In this document: positions 8,380 to 20,645 of the stretch, one piece after another | How the letters are laid out: every line of letters starts with the position of its first letter | Numbering within the stretch: position 1 is the stretch's first letter | Assembly (NCBI GenBank): GCA_023525915.1 | Contig: CP026657.1 | Location: 1,736,001-1,800,000, forward strand | Origin: Acetispira formosa (nom. nud.) | GTDB taxonomy: Bacteria; Desulfobacterota; Desulfarculia; Adiutricales; Adiutricaceae | Direction of reading: 5' to 3' | DNA length: 64,000 nucleotides | Program-made: the position numbers and the translations under genes | Notes under the pieces: model-generated | The model's database searches: none | What the model was told of the DNA's origin: nothing | Seen by the model: only the letters and a program-made list of their open reading frames with translations

Positions 8380-8892
8380 TTACGCATGGCGGCCTGGTGC
8401 AGCGGCGCATGGCCTCGCTTGAGAGAGGGAGGCGACGGCCCGGCACGAAGAATCGGCGGCAAGACCAACCGACGTGAAGGAGAACCGCGGCGCGGTCGTT
8501 TCAGGAACCGGGACGGCCTTTTTGTCAAAAGTTTTCAAAGTCTTTATTTTCCCGTGGCGGCGGGCAGAAACCAACAGGTCCGCGTTCACTTCTTCGGTAA
8601 TGGCCGCCAGCATAAGCTTGCGGTCGCCGACCACAACCCGCAATTCCCATTCAACTTCTGGGGTGCGGCTCATGATTTCCCTAACCATGGGTTCAACTTT
8701 TTCAAAGGCTTCGGCCTGTTCCCGTTTGGCGTCGAAGAACGTCAGGGAATAAAGATACCAGACCCGGTTCGATACCACATTTACCAGCACCAGCCTGGCT
8801 CCCCGGTCTTGAGCCATTTTTGCGGCCAAGGGCAAAGACGTTTTGGCGGATGACGCGTCAAAATCGCAGACAATGGTATAATTTTCAGACAT
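8380..8892 (-). CDS. Universal stress protein (UspA) family protein
   Basis: A 170-residue cytoplasmic protein. It starts with the UspA pattern YTIVCDFDASSAKTSLPLAA and has the LVLVNVV strand and the region LAAITEEVNADLLVSARR, where typical members have the GxxG(9)G(S/T) nucleotide loop. Here that loop is not conserved, so ATP binding is doubtful. The last 40 residues are Ala/Arg/Pro-rich and look like read-through past the usual end. The ribosome site GGGAGG precedes ATG 8892. Role in stress survival is a family-level statement only. Confidence 0.6.
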   Translation of the reverse strand: MSENYTIVCDFDASSAKTSLPLAAKMAQDRGARLVLVNVVSNRVWYLYSLTFFDAKREQAEAFEKVEPMVREIMSRTPEVEWELRVVVGDRKLMLAAITEEVNADLLVSARRHGKIKTLKTFDKKAVPVPETTAPRFSFTSVGLAADSSCRAVASLSQARPCAAAPGRHA

Positions 8893-9165
8893 ATTAACCT
8901 CCCGGCCGGAACCAAAGGCCGCCGGCTCGGCCGATTATGCGGCCGCCAGGCGGCCGTCCTGATTCCTCTTCAGCGAAGTCCTTCAGGTGACAAGTAATAA
9001 AAGCATATCTCAGGCCAATATTGAATTAGGTTAACTACCTTAATTATTTAATAAAATAATTTGACATTTGTTTTTTTATTTGATTTCATTAAATTTTTTG
9101 ATAAAATCAAATGATATATTGTTTTATAAAATAAAACCTTAACCCGGCGCAACAGGAGCCCCGAT

Positions 9166-10623
9166 ATGGAACTGCCTTTCGACGAATTAACCCCTCTTGG
9201 TCCCTGCGTGGCTTTTTTTGCCCAGCTTTTTGATCATTTGCCTCTTGGCGTGTCGGTGCACGATTCCAGGAACAACATCGTCTATTATAACCAGGCTCTC
9301 AGCCGCGCCGATGAGATGGACCCGGCTGAGGTCGTCGGCCGTTCCATCAACGAGGTTTATCAACCCTTCGACAGCAGGGGACTTTTGAGCCAGCGGTGCC
9401 TTGAAACCCGCCAGCGCTTTATCAACCATCACTTATTTTATTACACGCGCTTCGGGAAACTGGTCAATTCCATCCATCATGTTTTCCCCCTCATCCACGA
9501 AAACCGGCTGTTGGGCTGCATCTGTTTTGCGGGCGAATACCGCGATCCCGCCATATTGCCGGAACTGGCCGCCAAGGGGGATTCCGTCCCGGCCGGCAAA
9601 AAGGGCGGCCACTACACTTTTGAACAGATCATCACCCAAAACCCGGAAATGAAGCGGGCGCTCCAAGTGACGGCCCGATCGGCGGACAGCGATTCATCAA
9701 TCATGATTTATGGGGAAACCGGCAGCGGCAAGGAGATGTTCGCCCAGGCCGCCCATTATTGCGGCCGAAGGGCCAAGAAACCGTTTCTGGCTGTCAGTTG
9801 TGCGGCCATACCTGAAAATCTACTGGAGGGCATCCTGTTCGGTACGGTCAAGGGGGCTTTTACCGGTGCGCAGGATCGGCCCGGTCTGATGGAAATGGCC
9901 GACGGCGGCACACTCTTTCTTGATGAGATAAACTCCATGCCCTTGGGGCTTCAGGCCAAAATGCTGCGGGCCATCCAGGAACAGACGGTCAATCGAATCG
10001 GCGGCACCAAAGAGCGGGCGGTTTCCCTGAAAATCATCAGCGCCACCAACAACCACCCCCACCGGGCCGTGGCCGAAGGTCAGCTGCGGCCGGATCTTCT
10101 GTATCGACTGGGAGTGGTGATAGTGGAGATTCCGCCGCTGCGAAGCAGAAAAGACGATTTGGAACTTTTGACCGGCCACTTCATCAAAAAATTCAATCGC
10201 AAGCTGGGCAAAAATGTGACCGGCCTGAGCCCGGATATGATTGAGTCTTTTGAAAAACATTACTGGCCCGGCAATGTCCGTGAATTGGAACACGTCATTG
10301 AAAGCGCCATGAACCTTGTTTCAAGCCCGGAAACTGTTTTGGAAGCGTTCCATTTCAGCAGTTCCCTGTTCAGCGGGGGGGCGATGTATGGCGTTGGAGC
10401 ACCGGCAGTTTCCAGGCGACAGCCGCACGCCCCCGCGCAGCCGCGCTCCCGCTCCACGGCCGCCATCGATCAAGATGAGCTGGACAGGCTGGTCAAAGCC
10501 CTTGAGGAATCCGGCGGCAACGCGGCCAGGGCCGCCAGAGCCTTGAACATTTCGCCGCAGCTGATGCATCACAAGCTGAAAAAGTACGGTCTGAAAAAAC
10601 GGATTGTCGTCAAAATGGAATGA
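9166..10623 (+). CDS. PAS-domain sigma-54-dependent transcriptional activator
   Basis: A 485-residue enhancer-binding protein. A PAS domain (about residues 20-125) is followed by an AAA+ domain with Walker A GETGSGKE, the sigma-54 contact loop GAFTGA, Walker B GGTLFLDE and the arginine-finger region [15 protein letters not shown] Fis-type helix-turn-helix (about 440-480, [20 protein letters not shown]) ends the protein. A Pro/Arg-rich linker precedes the helix-turn-helix. It resembles RocR-type regulators. The ribosome site AGGAG precedes ATG 9166, and the upstream 270 bases are AT-rich. It converges on nifJ; no target can be named from the sequence. Confidence 0.85.
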   Translation: MELPFDELTPLGPCVAFFAQLFDHLPLGVSVHDSRNNIVYYNQALSRADEMDPAEVVGRSINEVYQPFDSRGLLSQRCLETRQRFINHHLFYYTRFGKLVNSIHHVFPLIHENRLLGCICFAGEYRDPAILPELAAKGDSVPAGKKGGHYTFEQIITQNPEMKRALQVTARSADSDSSIMIYGETGSGKEMFAQAAHYCGRRAKKPFLAVSCAAIPENLLEGILFGTVKGAFTGAQDRPGLMEMADGGTLFLDEINSMPLGLQAKMLRAIQEQTVNRIGGTKERAVSLKIISATNNHPHRAVAEGQLRPDLLYRLGVVIVEIPPLRSRKDDLELLTGHFIKKFNRKLGKNVTGLSPDMIESFEKHYWPGNVRELEHVIESAMNLVSSPETVLEAFHFSSSLFSGGAMYGVGAPAVSRRQPHAPAQPRSRSTAAIDQDELDRLVKALEESGGNAARAARALNISPQLMHHKLKKYGLKKRIVVKME

Positions 10624-10646
10624 AATGGAGTGGACAAATAATAAAA

Positions 10647-10690
10647 GGGGGAGTGAGGATTTTTTCAAAAATCCTCACTCCCCCTGTTTT
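10647..10690. terminator. Strong bidirectional intrinsic terminator
   Basis: A stem of about 17 bp (GGGGGAGTGAGGATTTTT paired with its complement) is followed by GTTTTTAC on the plus strand and by a T-rich run on the minus strand. It separates the sigma-54 regulator from nifJ. A second hairpin (CCGCTCTCACTG with CAGTGAGAGCGG, 10697-10724) follows, nearer to the nifJ stop. Confidence 0.85.
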
Positions 10691-10737
10691 TACAGCCCGC
10701 TCTCACTGAAGCCAGTGAGAGCGGTAGTTACAGCTGC

Positions 10738-14322
<3,585 letters not shown>

Positions 14323-14482
14323 TTAAATCAAGAGGTGTACTGTAATAACTGTAGAGGTCATAACCTTCTGACAGTAGCCCGCATGTATCGTGGGAGATCA
14401 ATTATTGTATCATAATCGGGGCCTCACCAGAACCCCTTTGAAGCACCGGCAAGACCCCGTTAGTCAACAGATAATAAATCTG

Positions 14483-14511
14483 AGCATATAGCTATCCTGG
14501 ACACTAGTCAA
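14483..14511 (-). promoter_or_regulatory. Candidate sigma-70 promoter of nifJ
   Basis: On the minus strand TTGACT (14506-14511) and TATGCT (14483-14488) are separated by exactly 17 bases. They lie about 170 bases upstream of the nifJ start. The remaining 14311-14623 contains no gene; the leader of nifJ would be long, and I see no known riboswitch in it. Confidence 0.4.
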
Positions 14512-14623
14512 GCGATTATTGTAAATAGTTCTTTTTATTAATAAGAGATTTTTTCAAGCACTGCGGTCGCCTGCGGCGGCGGGTGGAATGCGAAGCGATG
14601 TGAGGAGGGCTGATTGAATAATG

Positions 14624-14658
14624 AAAAAGCGGGACGGAATCAACTGCTTCCGTCCCGC
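14624..14658 (-). terminator. Intrinsic terminator of the lyase gene
   Basis: An 11-bp stem (GCGGGACGGAA with TTCCGTCCCGC, 14629-14658) is followed on the minus strand by TTTTTC. It lies 11 bases after the stop of the MIO-less lyase and separates it from nifJ. Confidence 0.8.
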
Positions 14659-14668
14659 TTGCCTATGA

Positions 14669-16195
14669 CTACCGGGCCAGGTATTCCAGCGCGGCGGCCA
14701 GGATGGAGCCGTTTTTCAACAATTGATAGCCCTTTTCAATATCCGGGGAAATGGGCCGGTCCCGGTCATACCAGGGGATGAACTGCCGGTAATGATCATA
14801 AGCCCCCCGCACCGGACGGCTCAAACGCAGCTCCGGCTCACGCTGAAGCCTTAGGGTAATGGCCTGGCAGGCGTGCATCAGTTCCAGACTGAATATATAT
14901 TTAAGGTTATCGGCTATTTTTCTCACCCGCTGCACCACATGGGTGAAATTATTGGCATGGTCTTCAATCGAACCGGCCAGAGGCATGAAGTCGGCCGAAG
15001 AGGGGTTGGAAAGGTGCCTTATCTCCGTATCCAGTGAGGTGAAAACTTTTTGGGCCGTGCCAAAGGCATGCACCAGCCCCTCATCCGGCGTAAGAAACCG
15101 GGGCAGCCCCGTCAGTTCCGGGTTGACGATGCGGATGATGCGCTGACAGGACATTTTGGAAACGTGGCTCAGGGCAATGGCCAGCATTTCAAAGCCGACC
15201 GTCACAGTCGAAGCCTCAAAGTTCGAGCAGGAGATCATGGCCCGGTCTTCCAGCAGGAGGCACGGGTTGTCGTCGCTGGTGTTCATCTGTATGCGGGCGT
15301 ACCCGTTCACAAAAGACAGGGCGTCACGCAGGGTGCCGTTAAGGTAGACCCCGCTGCGGTAGCTCAGGGGGTCCTGCACAGGTTTGGCGGGATCGGGCGC
15401 ATAAATATAACTGTCTTCCAGAAAGCTGGAAGCCAGGGCCGCGCTGTGTTTCTGGCCCTCCAGTCCCTTCAGTTCGTGGACGCGCGGGTCCAGAGGGGAA
15501 GTGTTGCCGTTATAGCCGGTGAGGGAGACGGCGTAAACCAGGTCGGCCAGGTCGGCCATCCGGCAGAGGTCATGCAGCACCAGACCGCCTTGACCCATGG
15601 CGAAAGCGTTGGAACTGACTATGGCCAGGCCGTCTTTGGGGCCAAGGGTCACTGGCTCGATACCGGCCAGTTTATGAGCCTCTGCCGCGCTCATGCGGCG
15701 GCCCTGATAGTTGACCTCACCCTCCCCGATCATGGCCAGACCTACATGCGAAAGGGTGGTTATATCGCCCACACCGACTGAACCGCGCTCCGGTATGACC
15801 GGATGGATTTCCAGGTTGAGGAAGTCAGCGTAGCGCAGGGCGATGGATGGCTCGATGCCGGTATTTCCGTTCAAGAGACAGTTCAGCCTCACAGCCATGG
15901 CCGCCCGGACTTCGGCCTCGGAAGCTTCCGGCTTCACGCCCAGGCTATGGGAGTGGATGAGGTTTTCATTATATTCCTTGAAAAAATCAGCGGCAATGTG
16001 TCGATCTTTATTCCAGCCGACCCCGGTATTGAAACCATAGACCGGCACATCTGATTCAACCAGATCATAAACGAGTTTCCTGGAGGCCTTGAGCCGCTCA
16101 ATTGCTTCAGGCGCTATTTCCACGGCCGCCTTCTCTTCAGCGATCAAGGCCAGTTGTTCAAGGCCGAGATCCCGGCCGGTCAACACAATTTTCAT
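14669..16195 (-). CDS. Aromatic amino acid lyase homologue without MIO site; candidate ergothionase
   Basis: A 508-residue member of the histidine/phenylalanine ammonia-lyase family, as long as canonical HAL (about 509). The start is placed at ATG 16195, 8 bases after GGAG. Family landmarks are present: YGFNTGVG with the catalytic Tyr at residue 53 and FNEASTVTV-like SNFEASTVTV. The Ala-Ser-Gly tripeptide that cyclises to the MIO cofactor is missing: the canonical GSVGASGDL reads GSVGVGDI (residues 138-145), one residue shorter. Without MIO it is unlikely to remove ammonia. Ergothionase, which eliminates trimethylamine from ergothioneine to give thiourocanate, is a known MIO-less relative, because its leaving group is already cationic. 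The substrate is inferred. Confidence 0.65.
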   Translation of the reverse strand: MKIVLTGRDLGLEQLALIAEEKAAVEIAPEAIERLKASRKLVYDLVESDVPVYGFNTGVGWNKDRHIAADFFKEYNENLIHSHSLGVKPEASEAEVRAAMAVRLNCLLNGNTGIEPSIALRYADFLNLEIHPVIPERGSVGVGDITTLSHVGLAMIGEGEVNYQGRRMSAAEAHKLAGIEPVTLGPKDGLAIVSSNAFAMGQGGLVLHDLCRMADLADLVYAVSLTGYNGNTSPLDPRVHELKGLEGQKHSAALASSFLEDSYIYAPDPAKPVQDPLSYRSGVYLNGTLRDALSFVNGYARIQMNTSDDNPCLLLEDRAMISCSNFEASTVTVGFEMLAIALSHVSKMSCQRIIRIVNPELTGLPRFLTPDEGLVHAFGTAQKVFTSLDTEIRHLSNPSSADFMPLAGSIEDHANNFTHVVQRVRKIADNLKYIFSLELMHACQAITLRLQREPELRLSRPVRGAYDHYRQFIPWYDRDRPISPDIEKGYQLLKNGSILAAALEYLAR

Positions 16196-16624
16196 GCTCA
16201 TCACTCCGACAATTGAATTTGCTGGTGGTGTTAACACTGAAGCCGCCGGAAATAGCCCGGCCGCCCATCTGGGCGGCAATCCTAAATATGTTCATACCTG
16301 GATGCGGCTTTGTTCTCTTTGTTGCCAAACATAAGAGCAAATCTCAATCCAGAAATAGCTCACTAAAATTAACAAATAATATTATATAGTTATCGACATA
16401 AGCCGATACTATTTTTAGTTTTTGAAAAAATATGCAAAATCAGAGGGCAAATAAGGCAAATTTATGCAAATATGGGAAAAATCGGCGGGGTTTTACCTTT
16501 ATCATTTCCAAACGGTTACCTTACTGGCCCCTATCGCCGATGGGCCAGCATTATCAGGCGGATACCGGCGGCGGAAAAAGCGTTCCAGGGTACGTGGGGA
16601 TGAATTCCAGATGTAGAAGAAATT
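16196..16624. other. Non-coding stretch between the lyase and marC
   Basis: About 430 bases, AT-rich from 16320 to 16460, presumably holding the promoter of the lyase. Frames here lack ribosome sites and family resemblance. No terminator with a T-run was seen after marC. Confidence 0.5.
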
Positions 16625-17218
16625 CTATTCCAGGCTGCGAAACAGGGTATGAATGTTGGCGGTAAACAGCCTGACAGCGATAGCCATGAGAATGATGCCA
16701 AAAAACTTTCGCATGACATACACTCCTCCAAAACCCATCAAACGGTGTACAGCGTCGAGATAGCGGAGCACGATATAGACAATGGCCATGTTTAGAAACA
16801 GGGCGGTGATGATGTTGGCGGTGGCATATTCCGCCCGCATGGACAGGAGCGCAGTGAAAGTGCCTGGCCCGGCGATTAGGGGAAAGACTATGGGCACCAG
16901 CGTTCGGGAGCCGCCGGGGGCATCGTTTTTAAAAACCTCAATACCGAAAATCATTTCAATGGAAATGATAAAGATGACCAGAGAGCCGGCGACGGCGAAA
17001 GATGAGACATCGACATGAAACAGATTCAGCACCAATCGGCCGGCATAGAGAAAAGCCACCAGAATGATGAAAGAGTATAAGGAGGCCTGCAATGGGTTGA
17101 CTGATCGATTATCGCCTTTGAAGCTCAAGAACAGCGGTATGGAGCCGAGCACATCAATGATAGCGAAGAGAACGACAAAAGCACTGACAATCTGGGTCAG
17201 ATCGAATTGAAAGTCCAT
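16625..17218 (-). CDS. MarC family integral membrane protein
   Basis: A 197-residue membrane protein with six hydrophobic segments, the family's usual size. It shows the MarC pattern FAIIDVLGSIPLFLSF near the N-terminus and PIVFPLIAGPGTFTALLS (about residues 109-126). The family function is unknown; the link to multiple antibiotic resistance suggested by the name was not upheld for E. coli MarC. Ribosome site AAGGAAGG precedes the ATG at 17218. It stands alone, upstream of a palindromic repeat. Confidence 0.9.
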   Translation of the reverse strand: MDFQFDLTQIVSAFVVLFAIIDVLGSIPLFLSFKGDNRSVNPLQASLYSFIILVAFLYAGRLVLNLFHVDVSSFAVAGSLVIFIISIEMIFGIEVFKNDAPGGSRTLVPIVFPLIAGPGTFTALLSMRAEYATANIITALFLNMAIVYIVLRYLDAVHRLMGFGGVYVMRKFFGIILMAIAVRLFTANIHTLFRSLE

Positions 17219-17362
17219 GGCCCTTCCTTTGCTGTTGACGTATAATCGCTTATACGCGCTATTAAGAATCTAACATAACGTTTGATCGGGTATTCTGTTT
17301 GGAGAGTGTAACACGAAGATACGTTCAGGTACAAGGCGTATATAGGGCGATTGCGTGCGATC

Positions 17363-17768
17363 GGCAAAGGTAAAACCCGGAGGGCGGGGCGGTGAGATAT
17401 CTCCATAGTTGCCCCCGATTTTTCTCTTATTCCCGGCCGGGTAGCTTCATCGGCATTCTGTTTGTCCGTGCCCGTCCGGGGAGCAAAAATCGTGGTCCCC
17501 TCTGGAGAAATCTCACCGCCCCGCCCTCCTAGCCTTAGTTGGCTCATGCAAGAAAGCCTGGAATAGCCGCTCTATCCAAACGCTGACACTGACCAGGCCG
17601 GTCGGGCGAAAATTTTTTACGAAAGGCACTGTAAGTCGCTCGTAATTTTGCTCCCCGGACGGGCACGGACCCACCAACTTCCGCCACTGTCACCCGGCCG
17701 GGAATCAGAGAAAATTACGAGCGACGTCAGAAATTTTTTCGCCCGACCGGCCGGGTTTCACCTTTGCC
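17363..17768. repeat. 406-bp palindromic intergenic element, full copy R1
   Basis: It starts GGCAAAGGTAAAACCCGG and ends with the inverse CCGGGTTTCACCTTTGCC. Inside are two further inverted repeats back to back. The first half is bounded by GGAGGGCGGGGCGGTGAGAT and its complement. The second half is bounded by CCGGTCGGGCGAAAATTTTT and its complement. A core with CCCGGCCGGG and CCCCGGACGGGCACG occurs in opposite orientation in both halves. A second full copy of the same length lies at 45097-45502, and partial copies at 39191-39474 and 51832-52071. It ends 13 bases from the rtcR stop. Confidence 0.85.
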
Positions 17769-17780
17769 GTTCCCAAGCGA

Positions 17781-19403
17781 TTACCCTTTGGCCGCGCGAA
17801 TATCATCCCAAGACAGGCCGAAAGCGGCCAGGAATTTACGCAGACGGTCGGCGTCATTGGGGCGGGCCTTGCTCTGGCGGGATTTGGCGAACAAGAGCCG
17901 CCCGGCTTCCGACAGTGTGCGGCACCCGGCGGCGGCCTTGACCACAGCCGCCAGTTGAAGCTGATCGAAAAGATCCAGCTCCTCCAGCCCGTCCCCCAGA
18001 AGTTTTCTCAAAATGTCCCGCCCGGCGGCGTCCTCATCATCCCGCCCGCCGCCGCCCAGCTCCCGCCATTGCTCAGTCAGACGCTCCCATTCCTCCTTTA
18101 CCGTCTCCACGGTGATACGGCCGCCGGGAGCCAGGGTTGCCATGCGCATCACTCCGGCTGATAGATCACGGAAATTGGCCCGCCAAAGTCCCCCCGGCCC
18201 GGCGGCCAGCTCCAGAAACAGCTTTCTGGCCTCTCGACTGAAGCTTATCTTCCGGCCTTTTTTCCCGGCATACTGGGCCAGTTCATAATCGAGATTTGGC
18301 TCAATGTCTTCCGGTCTTTCAGCCAAGCCGGGCAGACGAAACACCCACAAGTCGATACGGGCCAGCAGATCCTCCCGAAACTTGCCGCAGGCGGCCAGTT
18401 CCCGCAGATTGCGATTGGTGCCGCATATTAATTGAAAATCGCTCCTGACCTCCTGATCAGAGCCGAGAGGAAAAAAGCGTTTCTCTTCCACCGCTTTCAA
18501 CAGCATGGTCTGCTCGTCCAGCCCCAATTCCCCCACTTCATCAAGAAACAACAGGCCGCCGTCAGCTTTGCGCAAGAGGCCTTCACGATGGTCGGCCGCC
18601 CCGGTGAAAGCCCCTTTCCGGTGGCCGAAAAGGCTGCTCATGGCCGCGTCGCCCCGGATGGTGGCGCAATTGACTTCAACAAAATCGCCCTCCACCAGAC
18701 GACGGCGGACCCGCAGATCATAAATCAGCCGGGCCAGCCGCGATTTTCCCGCTCCGGTGGGGCCGGTCAGTAGAATCGGCTCGGTGGATTCAGCGCCCAC
18801 TTTTTCTATTCGCTCAATCAACCTGTTGAACTGGTGATTGGCCGTGTCAATGCCGCTTTTCAAAAAACTGATGGCCCCGGCCGTCTCCTGATGGAAGCGG
18901 GCGGCCAGCCGGTCATAACGGGAAAGGTCCAAATCGATGACACTGTACGTACCGGCCGGATTGTTATCCTTGCGCCCACCCGGCCCGGTCTGGAGCAGAC
19001 GGGCCGGCAGGTGCCTCGATTCAGTCAGAAGGAACAGACAAATCTGCACCACATGGGTGCCGGTGGTGATGTGAACCAGATAGTCTTCATTATCAGTATC
19101 GAACTGATAGGATTTGGCGAAATCATATAGTGCGCCATAAACCTCTTCAAAGTCCCAGGGATCGTTGAGGGCGAAATCATGGCTCACCACTGTGGTTTCC
19201 GGCGACACATGGGCCAGATCCTTGATGACGGTATCGGCCAGACGCCGATGATTGCGGCTGTACAGCAGTTCCAGTCGATCCACCAGGAGGTCCGGGTGCT
19301 GGCCAAGGGCGACTGTGGGCCGCCAGCGGTCCCAGCGCTGGGGCGCGGAGCCTTGATCTAGAGTTGTTCCGAGCATTCCGATGACGACTGTTCTGGCGGC
19401 CAT
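17781..19403 (-). CDS. rtcR: RtcR, sigma-54-dependent activator of the RNA repair operon
   Basis: A 540-residue regulator. Residues 1-180 form the RtcR-type CARF sensor domain (VVIGMLGTTLD, and YLVHITTGTHVVQICLFLL near 108-126). The AAA+ domain has Walker A GPTGAGKS (214-221), the sigma-54 loop GAFTGA (264-269) and Walker B LLFLDE (284-289). The C-terminus carries a Fis-like region around TLSEAGRLLFAKSRQ. In characterised systems RtcR responds to RNA damage products and turns on rtcBA. Here it is divergent from rtcA with a matching -24/-12 promoter between them, so the regulatory wiring is conserved. Confidence 0.95.
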   Translation of the reverse strand: MAARTVVIGMLGTTLDQGSAPQRWDRWRPTVALGQHPDLLVDRLELLYSRNHRRLADTVIKDLAHVSPETTVVSHDFALNDPWDFEEVYGALYDFAKSYQFDTDNEDYLVHITTGTHVVQICLFLLTESRHLPARLLQTGPGGRKDNNPAGTYSVIDLDLSRYDRLAARFHQETAGAISFLKSGIDTANHQFNRLIERIEKVGAESTEPILLTGPTGAGKSRLARLIYDLRVRRRLVEGDFVEVNCATIRGDAAMSSLFGHRKGAFTGAADHREGLLRKADGGLLFLDEVGELGLDEQTMLLKAVEEKRFFPLGSDQEVRSDFQLICGTNRNLRELAACGKFREDLLARIDLWVFRLPGLAERPEDIEPNLDYELAQYAGKKGRKISFSREARKLFLELAAGPGGLWRANFRDLSAGVMRMATLAPGGRITVETVKEEWERLTEQWRELGGGGRDDEDAAGRDILRKLLGDGLEELDLFDQLQLAAVVKAAAGCRTLSEAGRLLFAKSRQSKARPNDADRLRKFLAAFGLSWDDIRAAKG

Positions 19404-19520
19404 ATTTCACCATATAAAATTTTATAAAGTTTATTTTAATTTATATAATTTTCAAAGAGCCCAAGTCAAGGGTAATTATGCGACCCTATGAAAATCAATA
19501 TGTTAGGCAAAAATATACGT

Positions 19521-19538
19521 TTGGCACACTTTAAGCTA
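19521..19538 (+). promoter_or_regulatory. Sigma-54 (-24/-12) promoter of the rtcA operon
   Basis: TTGGCACACTTTAAGCTA has GG at 19523-19524 and GC at 19535-19536, separated by 10 bases, the invariant spacing of RpoN promoters. It lies about 80 bases upstream of rtcA. The AT-rich 19404-19520 would hold the RtcR binding sites. Confidence 0.85.
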
Positions 19539-19616
19539 TACTGAAATAACAACAGAGAGCGGAAAACGAAACAGCGGGAGGCCAGGGGGCCTCCCAACTC
19601 TGAAGAGGATAGAGTC

Positions 19617-20645
19617 ATGAGCATGGAAATTCAAATCATCGGCAGCATGGGCGAAGGCGGCGGACAGGTTCTGCGCACAGCGTTGGCTCTGTCTGTGGCC
19701 ACCGGCCGGGCTTTCACCATCAGCGGCATACGGGCCAATCGGCCCCGGCCGGGGATGAAACGCCAGCATCTGGCCTGCGTGCGGGCGGCCGCCGCCATCA
19801 GCGGCGCTGAGGTGATTGGGGCGGAGATCAATTCCGCCAGCCTCAGCTTTCGCCCGTCCGCCCGGCCCTCCGGCGGCGATTACCGCTTCGACATCGGCGG
19901 CGGCGGCAGCTGCACCCTGGTGCTGCAAGCCGTTCTGCCGCCCCTGATGACGGCGGAGTCCGCCTCCACCATAACGGTTTGCGGCGGCACCCATGTGCCC
20001 ATGGCTCCGGTTTACGAATTTTTCAGCCAGACGCTTCTGCCCCGGCTGGAAAAAATGGGGCCGCGCCTGTCGGCCAGACTGCTCCGTCCCGGCTTCATGC
20101 AGGTCGGCGGCGGGGTGATGGAAGTCAGTATCAGCCCGGTCAGGGAACTTCAGCCGCTGGAAATGGTTGAAGTTGAAAGCGGCTTCGAGTTGGAAGGTTT
20201 TATTCGTTCCTATGGTCTCCCGGAAAGTATAGCCGAAAGGGAGGCCGCCGTCCTGGGCCGACTGCGTTCCATCCAGAAGGTGACGGTGGAGAACCTCAAC
20301 CCCGGCGAAACCGGGGCGGGCAATGTGGCTCTTTTGAAGCTGACCCGTCAGGACGGAGTGACCATCACTTCCGGGGTGGCCCAGCGCGGGCTGGCCGCTG
20401 AAAAGGTGGCCCGCCAGGCGACAAGCCGGATGCTGCAGTTTTTAAAAGCCGATGTGCCGGTGGAGGCCTGTCTGGCCGATCAGTTGATCGTGCCGCTGGC
20501 CCTGGCCTCCGGCGGACGCTTTATCACGGAGAAGCCGACCCTCCATACCCAGACGGTCCTGGAGCTTCTGCCTTATTTCACTGATTTGAAAACCAGCCTC
20601 ACCGAGGTTTCATCCCGGTCCTGGCTTGTGGAGATAAAAAAATGA
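19617..20645 (+). CDS. rtcA: RNA 3'-terminal phosphate cyclase
   Basis: A 342-residue RtcA, the usual length. It converts RNA 3'-phosphate ends to 2',3'-cyclic phosphates using ATP through an AMP-histidine intermediate. Family motifs are GSMGEGGGQVLRTALALS at the N-terminus, RPRPGMKRQHLACVRA (about residues 44-59) and the C-terminal HTQTVLELLPYF, which contains the catalytic His region. The ribosome site is GAGGATAG. The gene overlaps rtcB by 4 bases (ATGA), making them one translational unit. Confidence 0.96.
   Translation: MSMEIQIIGSMGEGGGQVLRTALALSVATGRAFTISGIRANRPRPGMKRQHLACVRAAAAISGAEVIGAEINSASLSFRPSARPSGGDYRFDIGGGGSCTLVLQAVLPPLMTAESASTITVCGGTHVPMAPVYEFFSQTLLPRLEKMGPRLSARLLRPGFMQVGGGVMEVSISPVRELQPLEMVEVESGFELEGFIRSYGLPESIAEREAAVLGRLRSIQKVTVENLNPGETGAGNVALLKLTRQDGVTITSGVAQRGLAAEKVARQATSRMLQFLKADVPVEACLADQLIVPLALASGGRFITEKPTLHTQTVLELLPYFTDLKTSLTEVSSRSWLVEIKK

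Noticed and set aside
14669..16195. Plain histidine ammonia-lyase (hutH)
   Set aside because: The MIO-forming Ala-Ser-Gly is absent, and no hutU, hutI or hutG gene lies nearby.
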